Positions 35,601 through 45,378 of a stretch of DNA of 64,000 nt are shown piece after piece. Every line of letters starts with the position of its first letter. The stretch's first letter is position 1. The notes under the pieces are model-generated. The model made no database searches, had not been told where the DNA came from, and worked only from the letters and a program-made list of their open reading frames with translations. The translations under genes and the position numbers were made by a program. Source of the stretch: Gammaproteobacteria bacterium (GTDB lineage: Bacteria > Pseudomonadota > Gammaproteobacteria > Steroidobacterales > Woeseiaceae); contig JAOTVR010000003.1 in assembly GCA_029863305.1 (NCBI GenBank), positions 1-64,000 of the forward strand, read 5' to 3'.

Positions 35601-38600
35601 ATGTCTGAGCAATTCCAACCGATCACAGCGGACCAACTGATTGCCTGGGTGTTCTCTGAACTGGAGAACCGCGCTTCGGTGTTCGGTATTCCTCGCCAGC
35701 ACTTCTTCACCCCGAGCGCCGACTCGCCCTGCCGCACGTCGGCCTTCGGCCATGCGCTGGAAACGCCCTTCGGCCCTGCCGCAGGCCCGCATTCGCAAAT
35801 GGCACAGAATATCGTCGCCGCCTGGTTGTGCGGTGCGCGCTACATCGAGCTGAAGACCGTGCAGACGCTCGATGTACTGGATGTGCCGAAACCCTGCATC
35901 GATATGCAGGACGAGGGTTACAACGTCGAGTGGTCGCAGGAGCTGAAGGTGCACCAGTCTTTCGAGGAATACCTGCGTGCCTGGGTACTCATCCATGCCT
36001 TGCACCACAAGCTGGGCTTCCCGGGCGAGTCGCCCGGCATCGTGTTCAATCTCAGCATTGGCTACGACCTCGACGGCATCCGGCAACCGAATATGCAGTG
36101 GTTTCTGGACCAGATGCACGACAGCTCGGCGCACAAGTCCGTGCTGATCGACCGGATCGCCCGCTTCTATCCAGAGGTTCGTGGCCTCGACATTCCGGAC
36201 TGCCTGTCTGACAACGTTACCTTGTCAACGATGCACGGCTGTCCTCCTGATGAGATCGGGAGCATCAGCACTTATCTGTTGCGTGAGCGCCGGTTACACA
36301 CGCTCGTCAAATGCAATCCGACTTTACTGGGCCCCGACCTCGTAAGAACGATTCTGAATACCGACCTGAGGTTTTCTGACGTCAGGGTTCCCGATGAGGC
36401 ATTTGACCACGACCTGAAGTATGCAGATGCCGTGCCGATGCTGACCAATCTGAAGAATGTTGCACGGCAATGCGGACTCGAATTTGGCGTGAAACTCAGC
36501 AACACACTCGAGGTCGAGAATTCCGGCGACGTGTTCGACGCGGAACAAAAAATGATGTACCTGTCCGGGCGCCCGTTGCATGTAATCACGGTCAATCTCG
36601 CCGATAAGCTGGCCGATGAATTTGACGGCGAACTGGCAATGTCGTTTTCGGCGGGCGCCAATTGCTTCAATGCAGCGGCTTTGCTCAGCGCCGGCATGCA
36701 GACTATTACAGTCTGTTCCGACCTGTTGAAGACAGGTGGTTACCTGCGTTTGCTGCAATATGTCGACAACGTCGAGGATGCGCTCCACAAGGCAAATACG
36801 CACAGCATCGAGGATTACATTCTCAAGATGGCGGGACCTGACGCCGGGCCCGCGGACGTGAGGTCCGCAGCGAGGCTCAACCTGCGTCGTTATGCGCAAC
36901 AAACGCGCAACCATCGCGACTACATCAAAGACACATTCGACACGTCGCATACCAAGACGGCGCGCAGCTTGCGCTTATTCGACTGTATCAAAGCGCCCTG
37001 CATAGACGAATGTCCGCTGGACCAGGCCGTGCCGCAGTACATGGACGCGGTGCGCGATGGCGATTTCGAGCGGGCGTCGCAGGTGGTGCGTGCCGACAAT
37101 CCTGTTCCCTCGATACTCGGCCGGGTCTGCGACCATCTGTGTGAACAAACCTGCATCCGCAGCCACCTCGATGAGCCACTGGCGATTCGCGACGTCAAGC
37201 GCTTCGTCACGGATCGTGTTCCGCACGCTGATGTCGCCCGGCACAAGGCAACGATGCCCGGCAAAGTCGCGATCATTGGTGCCGGCCCCGGTGGTATGGC
37301 GGCGGCCAGCGAACTGGCAGCCGCGGGTTGCACCGTGGAATTGTTTGAGCAGCATGCTTACGGCGGCGGCATGGTTGGCGGCGCCGTCCCTGAATACCGC
37401 CTGCCGCAGTCCGTTTTCGATCGTGACTTTGGCGTATTGCACGACCTCGGCGTGAAGATCCACTACAACACGCGGGCCGGGCGCGATTTCGGCCTGTCAC
37501 AGCTACGCCGCGACGGCTTCGAGCACATCGTCATCATGGTTGGTGCGCAACTCAGCAAAACGCTGAACCTCGAGGGCGAGGATTGCGACGGCGTGATTGA
37601 CGCATTAACGTTTTTGCGCAGAGCGCGCGAAGGACATGCCGTCGAATTCGGTGAGCACGTCGGTATTATTGGCGCCGGCGATACCGCTATGGATTGCGCA
37701 CGAGTTGCACGACGATGGTCCGACGGCAAGATCAGCCTGATCTACCGGCGTACGATCGATCAGATGCCGGCCGACCGCGAGGAGATTGCGCACCTGCTCG
37801 AGGAAGGCATCGAAGTGCTCGAGCTGTGCAAGCCGCAACGATTGCGGATTGCGGACGGGAAACTCAAAGCGCTGATTGGCCGGCGCATGGCCTATACAGG
37901 CGATCGCGATGCGTCGGGCCGCAAGATTCCGCACGAAGTTGTTGACAGTGACTTCGAGTTGCCGCTCGACACGCTGATTCTTGCGATCAGCCAACACGCA
38001 ATTCTGGACTTCTTCGATGGCGAGGCGATAGACGTCAATGACCGTGGCTATATCGCTGTCGACCCGCAGACGTTCGAGACGTCGGTGCCGGGCGTGTATG
38101 CCGGCGGCGATGTTGCCAACGATGGCCCCGCCTCGATCGTGAAAGCCGCGGCGGCTGGAAAGGCCATCGCCAACAGCATACTTGGGCGTGATGTATCAGC
38201 ACGCGGCGCTGCGAAGGTTGCTGCATTCGATCCGACATCCTTGCTACGACGTCGCAGCCGGCGGGAGTGGCGAACACCGGCTGCACACATACCAGTCGAA
38301 CAGCGGCACGGCTTCGACGAAGTAGTGCTCACCTATGACGAGCAGCAGGCGCGTGCAGAGGCGTCGCGCTGCCTGGACTGCGACCGTTATTGCAGCCTCT
38401 GCGTCAGCGTGTGCCCGAATCTGGCACTGCTGACCTACGCGGCGGATCCGCTCGATGCAGCGGCACACCAGGCCTTCCAGGTGGCGGTGCTCGCCGACCT
38501 GTGCAATGAATGCGGAAACTGCACGACCTTCTGCCCGACCGCCGGCGCCCCCTACCGCGACAAGCCGCGGCTGTATCTGGACCGCGTCGAATTCGAAGCC

Positions 38601-38831
38601 GAGACGGACAATGCATTCATGCTGCTACGGCAGGGTGACAAGTGGGGAATGGACGCGCGCTGGCACGGCGAAACGCATCATGTCGATCTCGACGAGCAGC
38701 AAGACGCAACCGAGCCCTACGCGTCGATGCGCCTCCTGCTGCGTGGGCTGCGCCGCTCCATGCCACACCTGCCAGCGACGCGCCCCGGCAAATCGGCTAC
38801 GGCGAGGACGGTAACACCCCCAGCCATATAG
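35601..38831 (+). CDS. ygfK: YgfK-type flavin/Fe-S reductase (putative selenate reductase subunit)
   Basis: 1076 aa. A dihydroorotate-dehydrogenase-like N-terminal half contains TPFGPAAGPHSQMAQN and YIELKTVQTLDV. A GltD-like Fe-S region follows (CIDECPLDQAVP, CDHLCEQTC). Two dinucleotide-binding folds come next (VAIIGAGPGGMAA, VGIIGAGDTAMD), then a C-terminal ferredoxin domain (CNECGNCTTFCPT). This matches E. coli YgfK and resembles dihydropyrimidine dehydrogenase, so it probably reduces a heterocycle using NAD(P)H. ATG 35601 is preferred over 35595 because the GGGGGAGGGGG ribosome binding site fits it better. First gene of the purine-type operon. Confidence 0.93.
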   Translation: MSEQFQPITADQLIAWVFSELENRASVFGIPRQHFFTPSADSPCRTSAFGHALETPFGPAAGPHSQMAQNIVAAWLCGARYIELKTVQTLDVLDVPKPCIDMQDEGYNVEWSQELKVHQSFEEYLRAWVLIHALHHKLGFPGESPGIVFNLSIGYDLDGIRQPNMQWFLDQMHDSSAHKSVLIDRIARFYPEVRGLDIPDCLSDNVTLSTMHGCPPDEIGSISTYLLRERRLHTLVKCNPTLLGPDLVRTILNTDLRFSDVRVPDEAFDHDLKYADAVPMLTNLKNVARQCGLEFGVKLSNTLEVENSGDVFDAEQKMMYLSGRPLHVITVNLADKLADEFDGELAMSFSAGANCFNAAALLSAGMQTITVCSDLLKTGGYLRLLQYVDNVEDALHKANTHSIEDYILKMAGPDAGPADVRSAARLNLRRYAQQTRNHRDYIKDTFDTSHTKTARSLRLFDCIKAPCIDECPLDQAVPQYMDAVRDGDFERASQVVRADNPVPSILGRVCDHLCEQTCIRSHLDEPLAIRDVKRFVTDRVPHADVARHKATMPGKVAIIGAGPGGMAAASELAAAGCTVELFEQHAYGGGMVGGAVPEYRLPQSVFDRDFGVLHDLGVKIHYNTRAGRDFGLSQLRRDGFEHIVIMVGAQLSKTLNLEGEDCDGVIDALTFLRRAREGHAVEFGEHVGIIGAGDTAMDCARVARRWSDGKISLIYRRTIDQMPADREEIAHLLEEGIEVLELCKPQRLRIADGKLKALIGRRMAYTGDRDASGRKIPHEVVDSDFELPLDTLILAISQHAILDFFDGEAIDVNDRGYIAVDPQTFETSVPGVYAGGDVANDGPASIVKAAAAGKAIANSILGRDVSARGAAKVAAFDPTSLLRRRSRREWRTPAAHIPVEQRHGFDEVVLTYDEQQARAEASRCLDCDRYCSLCVSVCPNLALLTYAADPLDAAAHQAFQVAVLADLCNECGNCTTFCPTAGAPYRDKPRLYLDRVEFEAETDNAFMLLRQGDKWGMDARWHGETHHVDLDEQQDATEPYASMRLLLRGLRRSMPHLPATRPGKSATARTVTPPAI

Positions 38832-38894
38832 GGATTAGCCACGACCGACCCGCGCCTTCTGGGGAGTTATTCTCAATAAAAAGAGGCTATTACG

Positions 38895-40217
38895 ATGAGT
38901 TCCCTGCTAATCACCAACGGGCGCCTGGTGACCCTCGACGAAGACAATCGCTTTGTCGAGGGCGGTAGCGTCTATATTGAAGACAGGACGATCGTCGACG
39001 TCGGTGACTTCGCAGCCGCAGCGTACTCGCCTGACCGCACCATAGACGCAGACGGCCGGCTGGTGATGCCAGGCCTGATCAACGCACACCACCACCTGTA
39101 CTCGACCTTCGCGCGCGGTTTCAGACCGCCAGGACCACCGGCTCGAAACTTCGCGGACAACCTCAGGAATCTGTGGTGGAAACTCGACTCGGCGCTCGAG
39201 TCCGAGGACGTCTACTACTCGGCCTTGCTTGCGGTGATGGATGCGGCTCGCGCCGGCTGCACAACGATTATCGATCATCATGCTTCACCAGGCTGCTGCG
39301 ACGGCAGCCTGGACCAGGTGGAACAGGCATTTCGCGACGTGGGTGTCAGCGGCTGTCTTTGCTACGAAGTCTCGGACCGCAACATTGCAGGCGAAGGGAT
39401 CGAGGAAAACGAACGTTTCATTCGCAAATGTCAGGAAGCCGACGATACTCAGATCAGCGCAATGTTCGGTCTGCATGCCCTGATGACATTGGGCACGAAA
39501 ACTCTCGAGCGCTGTGCCGAAATCGGCCAGGCGCCCGACATCGGTTTTCATGTGCATGCCGCTGAAGACGCGATCGATGTGCAGATGACGTCCGAGCGAT
39601 ACGGTAAGGGACTCATGGATCGCTTCCTCGAGTTCGGCATCCCCGGTCCGAAAACGATCTTCGTGCACGGCACTCACCTCGAGCCGCAGGAAATGGATTT
39701 GCTGCACTCGACCGACTCGATGCTCGTCAGTAATCCCGAATCCAACATGAACAACGGTCTGCGCGTCTCTCCCGTACTCGATATGCTGCGTCACGGGGTC
39801 ACCGTAGGTATCGGCACGGACGGCATGTCGTCACACCTGATTTCGCAGGCTCGTGCCATGTATTTGCATCAGCGCACCGATCACCGCGACCCGACGCTGG
39901 CGTTCGCCGAGGCCTGTGAAATCCTGTTGCAGAACAATCGTGCCATCTGCAATCGCCTGTTCGACGAACCCCGTGGCGCACTCATACCGGGACAACTCGC
40001 CGACATCGTGATTCACGACTACGTTCCGTTTACGCCGCTGAATGCGGATACGTTTTACGGCCATCTGTTGTTTGGTTTGAGCTTCAGCCGGGTACGCACG
40101 ACGATCGCAAGGGGGCGGGTAATCGTCGACGACGGTTATTTACCACAGCTGGACGAAGCGGCAATACGTGCAAATTGCAGCGAACGCGCCGCGGCGATCT
40201 GGGCAAGAATTCATTAA
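38895..40217 (+). CDS. ssnA: SsnA-type amidohydrolase/deaminase
   Basis: 440 aa, metal-dependent amidohydrolase of the guanine/chlorohydrolase branch. It has the metal-binding HHH (H65-H67, INAHHHLYSTF), HVHAAED, and the Asp in GIGTDGMSSH. AAGG-type AAGAG ribosome binding site 8 bp before ATG. E. coli SsnA lies beside ygfK and belongs to the uric acid gene set; it probably opens or deaminates a purine-derived ring. It is 63 bp after ygfK and 12 bp before the FAD subunit gene. Confidence 0.92.
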   Translation: MSSLLITNGRLVTLDEDNRFVEGGSVYIEDRTIVDVGDFAAAAYSPDRTIDADGRLVMPGLINAHHHLYSTFARGFRPPGPPARNFADNLRNLWWKLDSALESEDVYYSALLAVMDAARAGCTTIIDHHASPGCCDGSLDQVEQAFRDVGVSGCLCYEVSDRNIAGEGIEENERFIRKCQEADDTQISAMFGLHALMTLGTKTLERCAEIGQAPDIGFHVHAAEDAIDVQMTSERYGKGLMDRFLEFGIPGPKTIFVHGTHLEPQEMDLLHSTDSMLVSNPESNMNNGLRVSPVLDMLRHGVTVGIGTDGMSSHLISQARAMYLHQRTDHRDPTLAFAEACEILLQNNRAICNRLFDEPRGALIPGQLADIVIHDYVPFTPLNADTFYGHLLFGLSFSRVRTTIARGRVIVDDGYLPQLDEAAIRANCSERAAAIWARIH

Positions 40218-40229
40218 TCAGGTATATCA

Positions 40230-41141
40230 ATGACGAACACCTCGACCAACAGCTGGAACCACTACTACACGCCGAAAACCGTGACCGAAGCTGTGGAGTT
40301 GTTACGACGCTACGATGGCAGGGCGCGCGTGATCGGCGGTGGCACGGACCTGGCGGTGGAAATTCGCCGCGGCCTGCATCGTCCTGTCGAAGCAATGGTG
40401 GACGCGACCCGTATCGCCGGCCTCGACAAGATAAGCAGGGAAACTGACTACATCGTCATCGGCTGCGGCGTAACACACAGCCAGATCGTCCGTAGCGAGT
40501 TGATCATCAGGTACGGTACCTGCCTGTCCGAGAGCTGCAGCGTGATCGGGGGACCGCAGGTGCGTAACGTCGGCACACTTGCAGGCAATGTCGCGCATGC
40601 GTTACCGGCCGGAGACGGCACCATAGGCCTGTTGGCCCTGGGCGGCGAAATCGAGGTCGCCGGAACCGACGGTACGCGCTGGCTGCCAGTCGAAAATTCG
40701 TTCCGCGGCCCGGGCAAGAGTTTCATCGATCGCAACCGCGAGGTGCTGACGCGGCTGCGCTTCCGGCCCACGGCCGAACGCGAGGGTTCGGCGCATCACC
40801 GTGTAATGCGCCCGCAAGGTCTGTGCCTGCCCATCATCTCTCTGGCCGTGCGCTTGCGGCTTGGCGACGACAACACGATATCGCATGCACGCATCAGCAT
40901 GGGGCCCGTCGGGCCTGTGCCTTACCTGGTCGAAGCCGCGATGGACGCGTTGCTGGGTAAGCCGGCATCGGAGGATGCATTCGTGAATGCCGCGGAAATC
41001 GCGCTGCAGAGTGTCTCGTTGCGCGCGAGCAAATACCGCGCCAGCCACGAATATCGCGAAGAGATGCTGCGCACTTACCTGCCCCGGACGCTGCAGCGGG
41101 CAGCGCAGCGTGCGACTGCTGCCGGAGGCCATGACTCGTGA
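40230..41141 (+). CDS. ygfM: Molybdenum hydroxylase FAD-binding subunit
   Basis: 303 aa with the CO dehydrogenase/xanthine dehydrogenase flavin fold. The first FAD loop is VIGGGTDLAVEIR, and the second is GGPQVRNVGTLAGNVAHALPAGDG. The C-terminal part (SMGPVGPVPYLVEA) matches the CO_deh_flav_C domain. It overlaps the next gene by 4 bp (GTGA). It would pass electrons from the Fe-S/molybdenum subunit to NAD+ or another acceptor. Confidence 0.93.
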   Translation: MTNTSTNSWNHYYTPKTVTEAVELLRRYDGRARVIGGGTDLAVEIRRGLHRPVEAMVDATRIAGLDKISRETDYIVIGCGVTHSQIVRSELIIRYGTCLSESCSVIGGPQVRNVGTLAGNVAHALPAGDGTIGLLALGGEIEVAGTDGTRWLPVENSFRGPGKSFIDRNREVLTRLRFRPTAEREGSAHHRVMRPQGLCLPIISLAVRLRLGDDNTISHARISMGPVGPVPYLVEAAMDALLGKPASEDAFVNAAEIALQSVSLRASKYRASHEYREEMLRTYLPRTLQRAAQRATAAGGHDS

Positions 41142-43924
41142 GCAGACTGCACATGACGGTCAACGGCCAGGCCGTGGAACTCGACGTACCCGAGTCACGC
41201 TATCTCTCGGAGGTCCTGCGCAAAGACCTGCAACTGACCGGTACCAAGATCGGCTGCAACGAAGCCGAGTGCGGAATCTGCAGCGTACTGGTCGATGGCA
41301 CGCCGGTTGTCAGTTGTGTTTACCCCGCCTTCAAAGCGCAAGGCGCCAGCATCGAGACGATCGAAAGCCTGTCACAGGATGGGGCATTGCATCCGTTGCA
41401 GCAGGCGTTTCTGGATCACGGCGCGGTGCAGTGCGGTATCTGCACACCCGGACTGATCATGACCTCCAAGGCACTCATTGATGAAAAACGCGCTGCTGGC
41501 GAAACCGTAACCGAACAACACATCCAGGTCGCATTGAAAGATACCTACTGCCGCTGCACCGGCTATCGCAGTGTTGTGCGCGCAATTCTGCAGGCATCGG
41601 GACAAGATGTTCCCGCCGATTTTCCTGTCACCCGGCCGGCTGGCAAGGCGGTTGGCAAGGCGCTCCCGAACCCGGATGCACGCGCCAAAATCACCGGCGA
41701 AGCCCGCTATACCGACGACTATCGTTTCCCGGGAATGCTGCACGCGAGGACGAAACGGGCAGGGCTTGCGCATGCGCGAATTCGCTCGATCGATACAGCG
41801 GCAGCCCGGGAACTGCCCGGTGTACGCGCCGTGCTGACTCATGCGGACGTCCCGGGCCGTAATTTGCATGGACTGGTGACCAATGACTGGCCGGTGCTGT
41901 GTGGCGACAAGATCCGTTATGCCGGTGACGCGGTTGCGATTGTCGCCGCAGAGACCGAGGAGATCGCTGCGGCGGCACTGCAATTGATCGACGTTGACTA
42001 CGAAGAACTGCCCGCGGTCAGCGACGCGATTTCCGCGGCCCGGCCGGACGCGCCACTGGTGCACGATGGTCGTCGCGACGGCAATCTGCTCAAACACATC
42101 AAGGTGAACAAGGGTGATGTTGACGCTGGATTCGACGCAGCCGATGTGATCGTCGATCAGACCTACCGCACGCCCGCGACAGAGCACCTGTTTCTGGAAC
42201 CGGAATGCTCGATTGCCGTGCCCGCGGGGTACAACCCCGAATCATTCGGCGGCACCTGCGAGCCCGAAGCCGCCCGCGGCGAGACCGCTCTGCATGACAA
42301 GACCACGATCTACGTCGGCAGCCAGATCCCCTACCAGGACCGGGATCAGACCGCCGTTGCGCTCGGCGTCGAAGCGGAGGCGGTACGCGTTGTAGCGACA
42401 TTGACCGGGGGTGGCTTCGGCGGCAAAGAAGATATCACCGGGCAGATACACGCCGCACTGCTGGCCGAGAAAACACAATGCCCTGTCAAAATGCTGTATT
42501 CGCGGCAGGAGAGCCTGCTCGTTCATCCGAAGCGGCATGCGACGGTCATCCGGATTCGCACGGGCGCGACAAACGCGGGCAAACTGACCGCTGTCGAAGC
42601 GACGCTCTACGGTGATGGCGGCGCTTACGCCAGCCTCAGTGAGAAAGTGTTAACGCGCGCAACCACGCATGCCGCAGGTCCGTACGATGTGCCCAATGTA
42701 AAAGTCGACTGCTTCGCGATGTACACCAACAATGCACCTGCTGGCGCTTTTCGCGGATTCGGCGTGACGCAAAGTTGTTTCGCCGTCGAGAGCAACATGG
42801 ACCGTCTCGCCGAAGAACTCGGCATCGACGCCGTCGAATTCCGCCGCAGGAACGCGCTGGACATTGGTTCGGTGACATCAACGGGCCAGATCATGCGCGA
42901 AAGTGTCGGCCTGAATGAATGTATTGATAAGGTCGAACAGGACATGCGCAGCGATGATTTTCGCTGGACGTGGGAAGAAGACGGCCGGCGCTTCGCCTGG
43001 GGCCTGGCGGTCGGCTACAAGAACACGGGCCTCGGCGGTGGTGCGCCGGACAAGGCCGGCGCCGAGGTCGAGGTTCGCCTGGACCCGGACAAAGGCACGA
43101 CCGCTGAAGTGCGGACATCGTCCGCGGAAATGGGCCAGGGCCTGCCAGCTGTCCTGGCCGCCTGCGTGGCCGAGGAACTCGATATTCCCTCAAGCAAGGT
43201 GAATGTCCTGCTCGGCGACACTGACTACTGTCCGGATGGTGGGCCGACGACTGCAAGCCGCCAGACCTTCGTCAGTGGCAATGCCGCACGGCTGGCGGCC
43301 AGGGAAGCGGCGCGAAAACTGGCGGGCGCCGGGGCCCACGACACGATCGTCGTTCGCCACGACTACGAAGCACCAGCGACACAGCCACTCGGCGCGCCTG
43401 GCGATATGCACTTCGCCTTCGGTTTTTGCGCGCAAGCCGCTTTGTGCGAAATAGACCTGCAAACAGGCGAAGTCCATGTGCGCAGGGTCATCGCCGCACA
43501 CGACGTCGGACGTGCAATCAATCCTCTGACATTGGCAGGACAAATCGAGGGCGGCATTGTCATGTGCATTGGCTATACGCTCACCGAACATTACATCCAG
43601 GAGCAGGGTAAGCCGTGGACCGATGTCATGGCCCGTTACAAAATGCCCAGCATTACGCATACACCGATAATTACGTCGCACATCGTGGAGCACGAAGTTT
43701 CCAGCGGTCCTTATGGCGCGAAAGGTGTGGGCGAACTGCCGAGCATTCCTACGAGCGCGGCCATCACCAATGCAATTTATCGTGCTACCGGAGTGCGCGT
43801 GCGCAGCCTGCCTGTCGATCAGGATGAGTTGTTGCGGGCAATGCGTGCCGGTGCCAGCGAAGTCGAACTGGCATGGGGCGACCTGGAACCAATTCCGGCA
43901 GTCACTTTTGGAGGTAGGCAATGA
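41138..43924 (+). CDS. xdhD: XdhD-type molybdenum hydroxylase, fused Fe-S and molybdopterin subunits
   Basis: 928 aa. Two [2Fe-2S] domains lie at residues 1-155: C40/C45/C48/C60 (plant type) and C99/C102/C138/C140. Then comes the molybdenum-cofactor region, with GGGFGGKEDITGQIHA, PAGAFRGFGVTQ and the catalytic Glu in GAKGVGELPSIP. E. coli XdhD has the same fusion. It should hydroxylate a purine such as hypoxanthine or xanthine. These enzymes are often selenium-linked, but no selenium-insertion genes appear here. It overlaps its neighbours on both sides by 4 bp. Confidence 0.94.
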   Translation: MSRLHMTVNGQAVELDVPESRYLSEVLRKDLQLTGTKIGCNEAECGICSVLVDGTPVVSCVYPAFKAQGASIETIESLSQDGALHPLQQAFLDHGAVQCGICTPGLIMTSKALIDEKRAAGETVTEQHIQVALKDTYCRCTGYRSVVRAILQASGQDVPADFPVTRPAGKAVGKALPNPDARAKITGEARYTDDYRFPGMLHARTKRAGLAHARIRSIDTAAARELPGVRAVLTHADVPGRNLHGLVTNDWPVLCGDKIRYAGDAVAIVAAETEEIAAAALQLIDVDYEELPAVSDAISAARPDAPLVHDGRRDGNLLKHIKVNKGDVDAGFDAADVIVDQTYRTPATEHLFLEPECSIAVPAGYNPESFGGTCEPEAARGETALHDKTTIYVGSQIPYQDRDQTAVALGVEAEAVRVVATLTGGGFGGKEDITGQIHAALLAEKTQCPVKMLYSRQESLLVHPKRHATVIRIRTGATNAGKLTAVEATLYGDGGAYASLSEKVLTRATTHAAGPYDVPNVKVDCFAMYTNNAPAGAFRGFGVTQSCFAVESNMDRLAEELGIDAVEFRRRNALDIGSVTSTGQIMRESVGLNECIDKVEQDMRSDDFRWTWEEDGRRFAWGLAVGYKNTGLGGGAPDKAGAEVEVRLDPDKGTTAEVRTSSAEMGQGLPAVLAACVAEELDIPSSKVNVLLGDTDYCPDGGPTTASRQTFVSGNAARLAAREAARKLAGAGAHDTIVVRHDYEAPATQPLGAPGDMHFAFGFCAQAALCEIDLQTGEVHVRRVIAAHDVGRAINPLTLAGQIEGGIVMCIGYTLTEHYIQEQGKPWTDVMARYKMPSITHTPIITSHIVEHEVSSGPYGAKGVGELPSIPTSAAITNAIYRATGVRVRSLPVDQDELLRAMRAGASEVELAWGDLEPIPAVTFGGRQ

Positions 43925-45378
43925 AGCTGGTACCGGAGATTCGCAGCGACATTCTCGCAAAGAGCATCGCGCGGGCGCGCGAGCGCAACATCATCCTGCC
44001 GACCTTTGCGCAGCAGAAGGATCCTTCCACGGTGCCGGCCGCGATCGCCACACGATTGCAGGATGTCGGCCTGTGGGACCTGGATCCGGCAAACCTGTTC
44101 CGCATCACCTGGAAGAACGAGCCTGTCGAGCACGGCGGCGGCTTTGGTGAAGGCAACTGGATCGAGTTTCCGCCGGCAATAACCGGTGTCGACGCGAAGA
44201 TCGTCGGCATCGTCGGCAACTGGTTCCCAACCGGCGCGCACAAAGTTGGCGCAGCATACGGCTGTCTGGTGCCACGACTCGTTACCGGCAATTTCGACCC
44301 GGAAACGCAAAAAGCCGTCTGGCCCTCGACGGGAAATTACTGTCGCGGCGGCGCCTACGATTGTGCCCTGCTGGCCTGCCCTGCCGTCGCAATTTTGCCC
44401 GAAGGTATGAGCCGTGAACGCTTTGAATGGCTCAGGGAAATTGGCACCGACGAAATAATCGCTACGCCCGGCACCGAATCCAACGTCAAGGAGATCTATG
44501 ACAAGTGCTGGCAGTTGCGCGCAGAGCGCGGCGTCGGCGTGGTCGTGTTCAACCAGTTCGAAGAGTTCGGTAACGCCATCTGGCATTACCAGATGACGGG
44601 TTCGATTATCGAGGAGATATTCCGCAACCATTACAGCGATGGACGCCGCTTATCCGCTTACGTCAGCGCCACCGGTTCTGCCGGTACGATCGCCGCCGGT
44701 GACTACCTGCGCAGCTGCCATCCCGGTATTCGTGTGGTTGCTACCGAAGCATTGCAATGCCCCACGCTGCTGGAATTCGGTTTCGGTGACCACCGCATCG
44801 AGGGCATCGGCGACAAGCACATTCCGTGGATACACAATGTACGAAATACCAACATGGTTGTTGCGGTCGACGACGAACAGACAATGCAGCTGATGCGCCT
44901 GTTTAACGAAGAGGCCGGGCATGAGTGCCTGTTGCGTGAAGGCGTCAATGAGGACACGCTGCGCTCACTTCCACTGGTTGGCATTTCCGGTATCTGCAAT
45001 CTCGTCGCCAGCATCAAGACGGCTCGCTACTACGGCATGGATGACCGCGATGTGATCTTCACGCCGCTCACCGATGCCATGAACCTCTACGCTTCGCGAA
45101 TGCAGGAGATGACGGCAAGCTGTGGTCAGTACACGGAGCGCCTTGCGGATCGACACTATGCCCGCTATCTGCAGGGAATCACGACTGACCACCTCCGCGA
45201 ACTGGGGTTTGCAGAACAGAAAGCACTGCACAATTTCAAGTACTTCACGTGGGTGGAGCAACAGGGACGAACGTCGGATGAACTCCGGCAACTTTGGGAC
45301 GAAGACTTCTGGAAAGAGGTCTTCTCGCAGGACGTCGTCGACGACTGGGACCGACTGATCGAGGCTTTCAATGGATAA
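43921..45378 (+). CDS. PLP-dependent fold-type II enzyme of the purine operon
   Basis: 485 aa, cysteine synthase/threonine synthase-like fold. K108 (NWFPTGAHKVGAAYG) is the likely Schiff-base lysine, and a glycine-rich phosphate-binding site is plausible near SATGSAGTIAAGDYLR. It lacks the diaminopropionate ammonia-lyase signature but occupies the position of ygeX/dpaL in related clusters. It may cleave or eliminate ammonia from an amino acid product of ring opening. Substrate unknown. It overlaps xdhD by 4 bp and ygeY by 8 bp. Confidence 0.82.
   Translation: MKLVPEIRSDILAKSIARARERNIILPTFAQQKDPSTVPAAIATRLQDVGLWDLDPANLFRITWKNEPVEHGGGFGEGNWIEFPPAITGVDAKIVGIVGNWFPTGAHKVGAAYGCLVPRLVTGNFDPETQKAVWPSTGNYCRGGAYDCALLACPAVAILPEGMSRERFEWLREIGTDEIIATPGTESNVKEIYDKCWQLRAERGVGVVVFNQFEEFGNAIWHYQMTGSIIEEIFRNHYSDGRRLSAYVSATGSAGTIAAGDYLRSCHPGIRVVATEALQCPTLLEFGFGDHRIEGIGDKHIPWIHNVRNTNMVVAVDDEQTMQLMRLFNEEAGHECLLREGVNEDTLRSLPLVGISGICNLVASIKTARYYGMDDRDVIFTPLTDAMNLYASRMQEMTASCGQYTERLADRHYARYLQGITTDHLRELGFAEQKALHNFKYFTWVEQQGRTSDELRQLWDEDFWKEVFSQDVVDDWDRLIEAFNG

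Noticed and set aside
41138-43924. Possible selenoprotein or in-frame UGA in the molybdenum hydroxylase
   Set aside because: The reading frame is open from GTG to its stop with no internal UGA; selenium dependence would be through the cofactor and cannot be read here.
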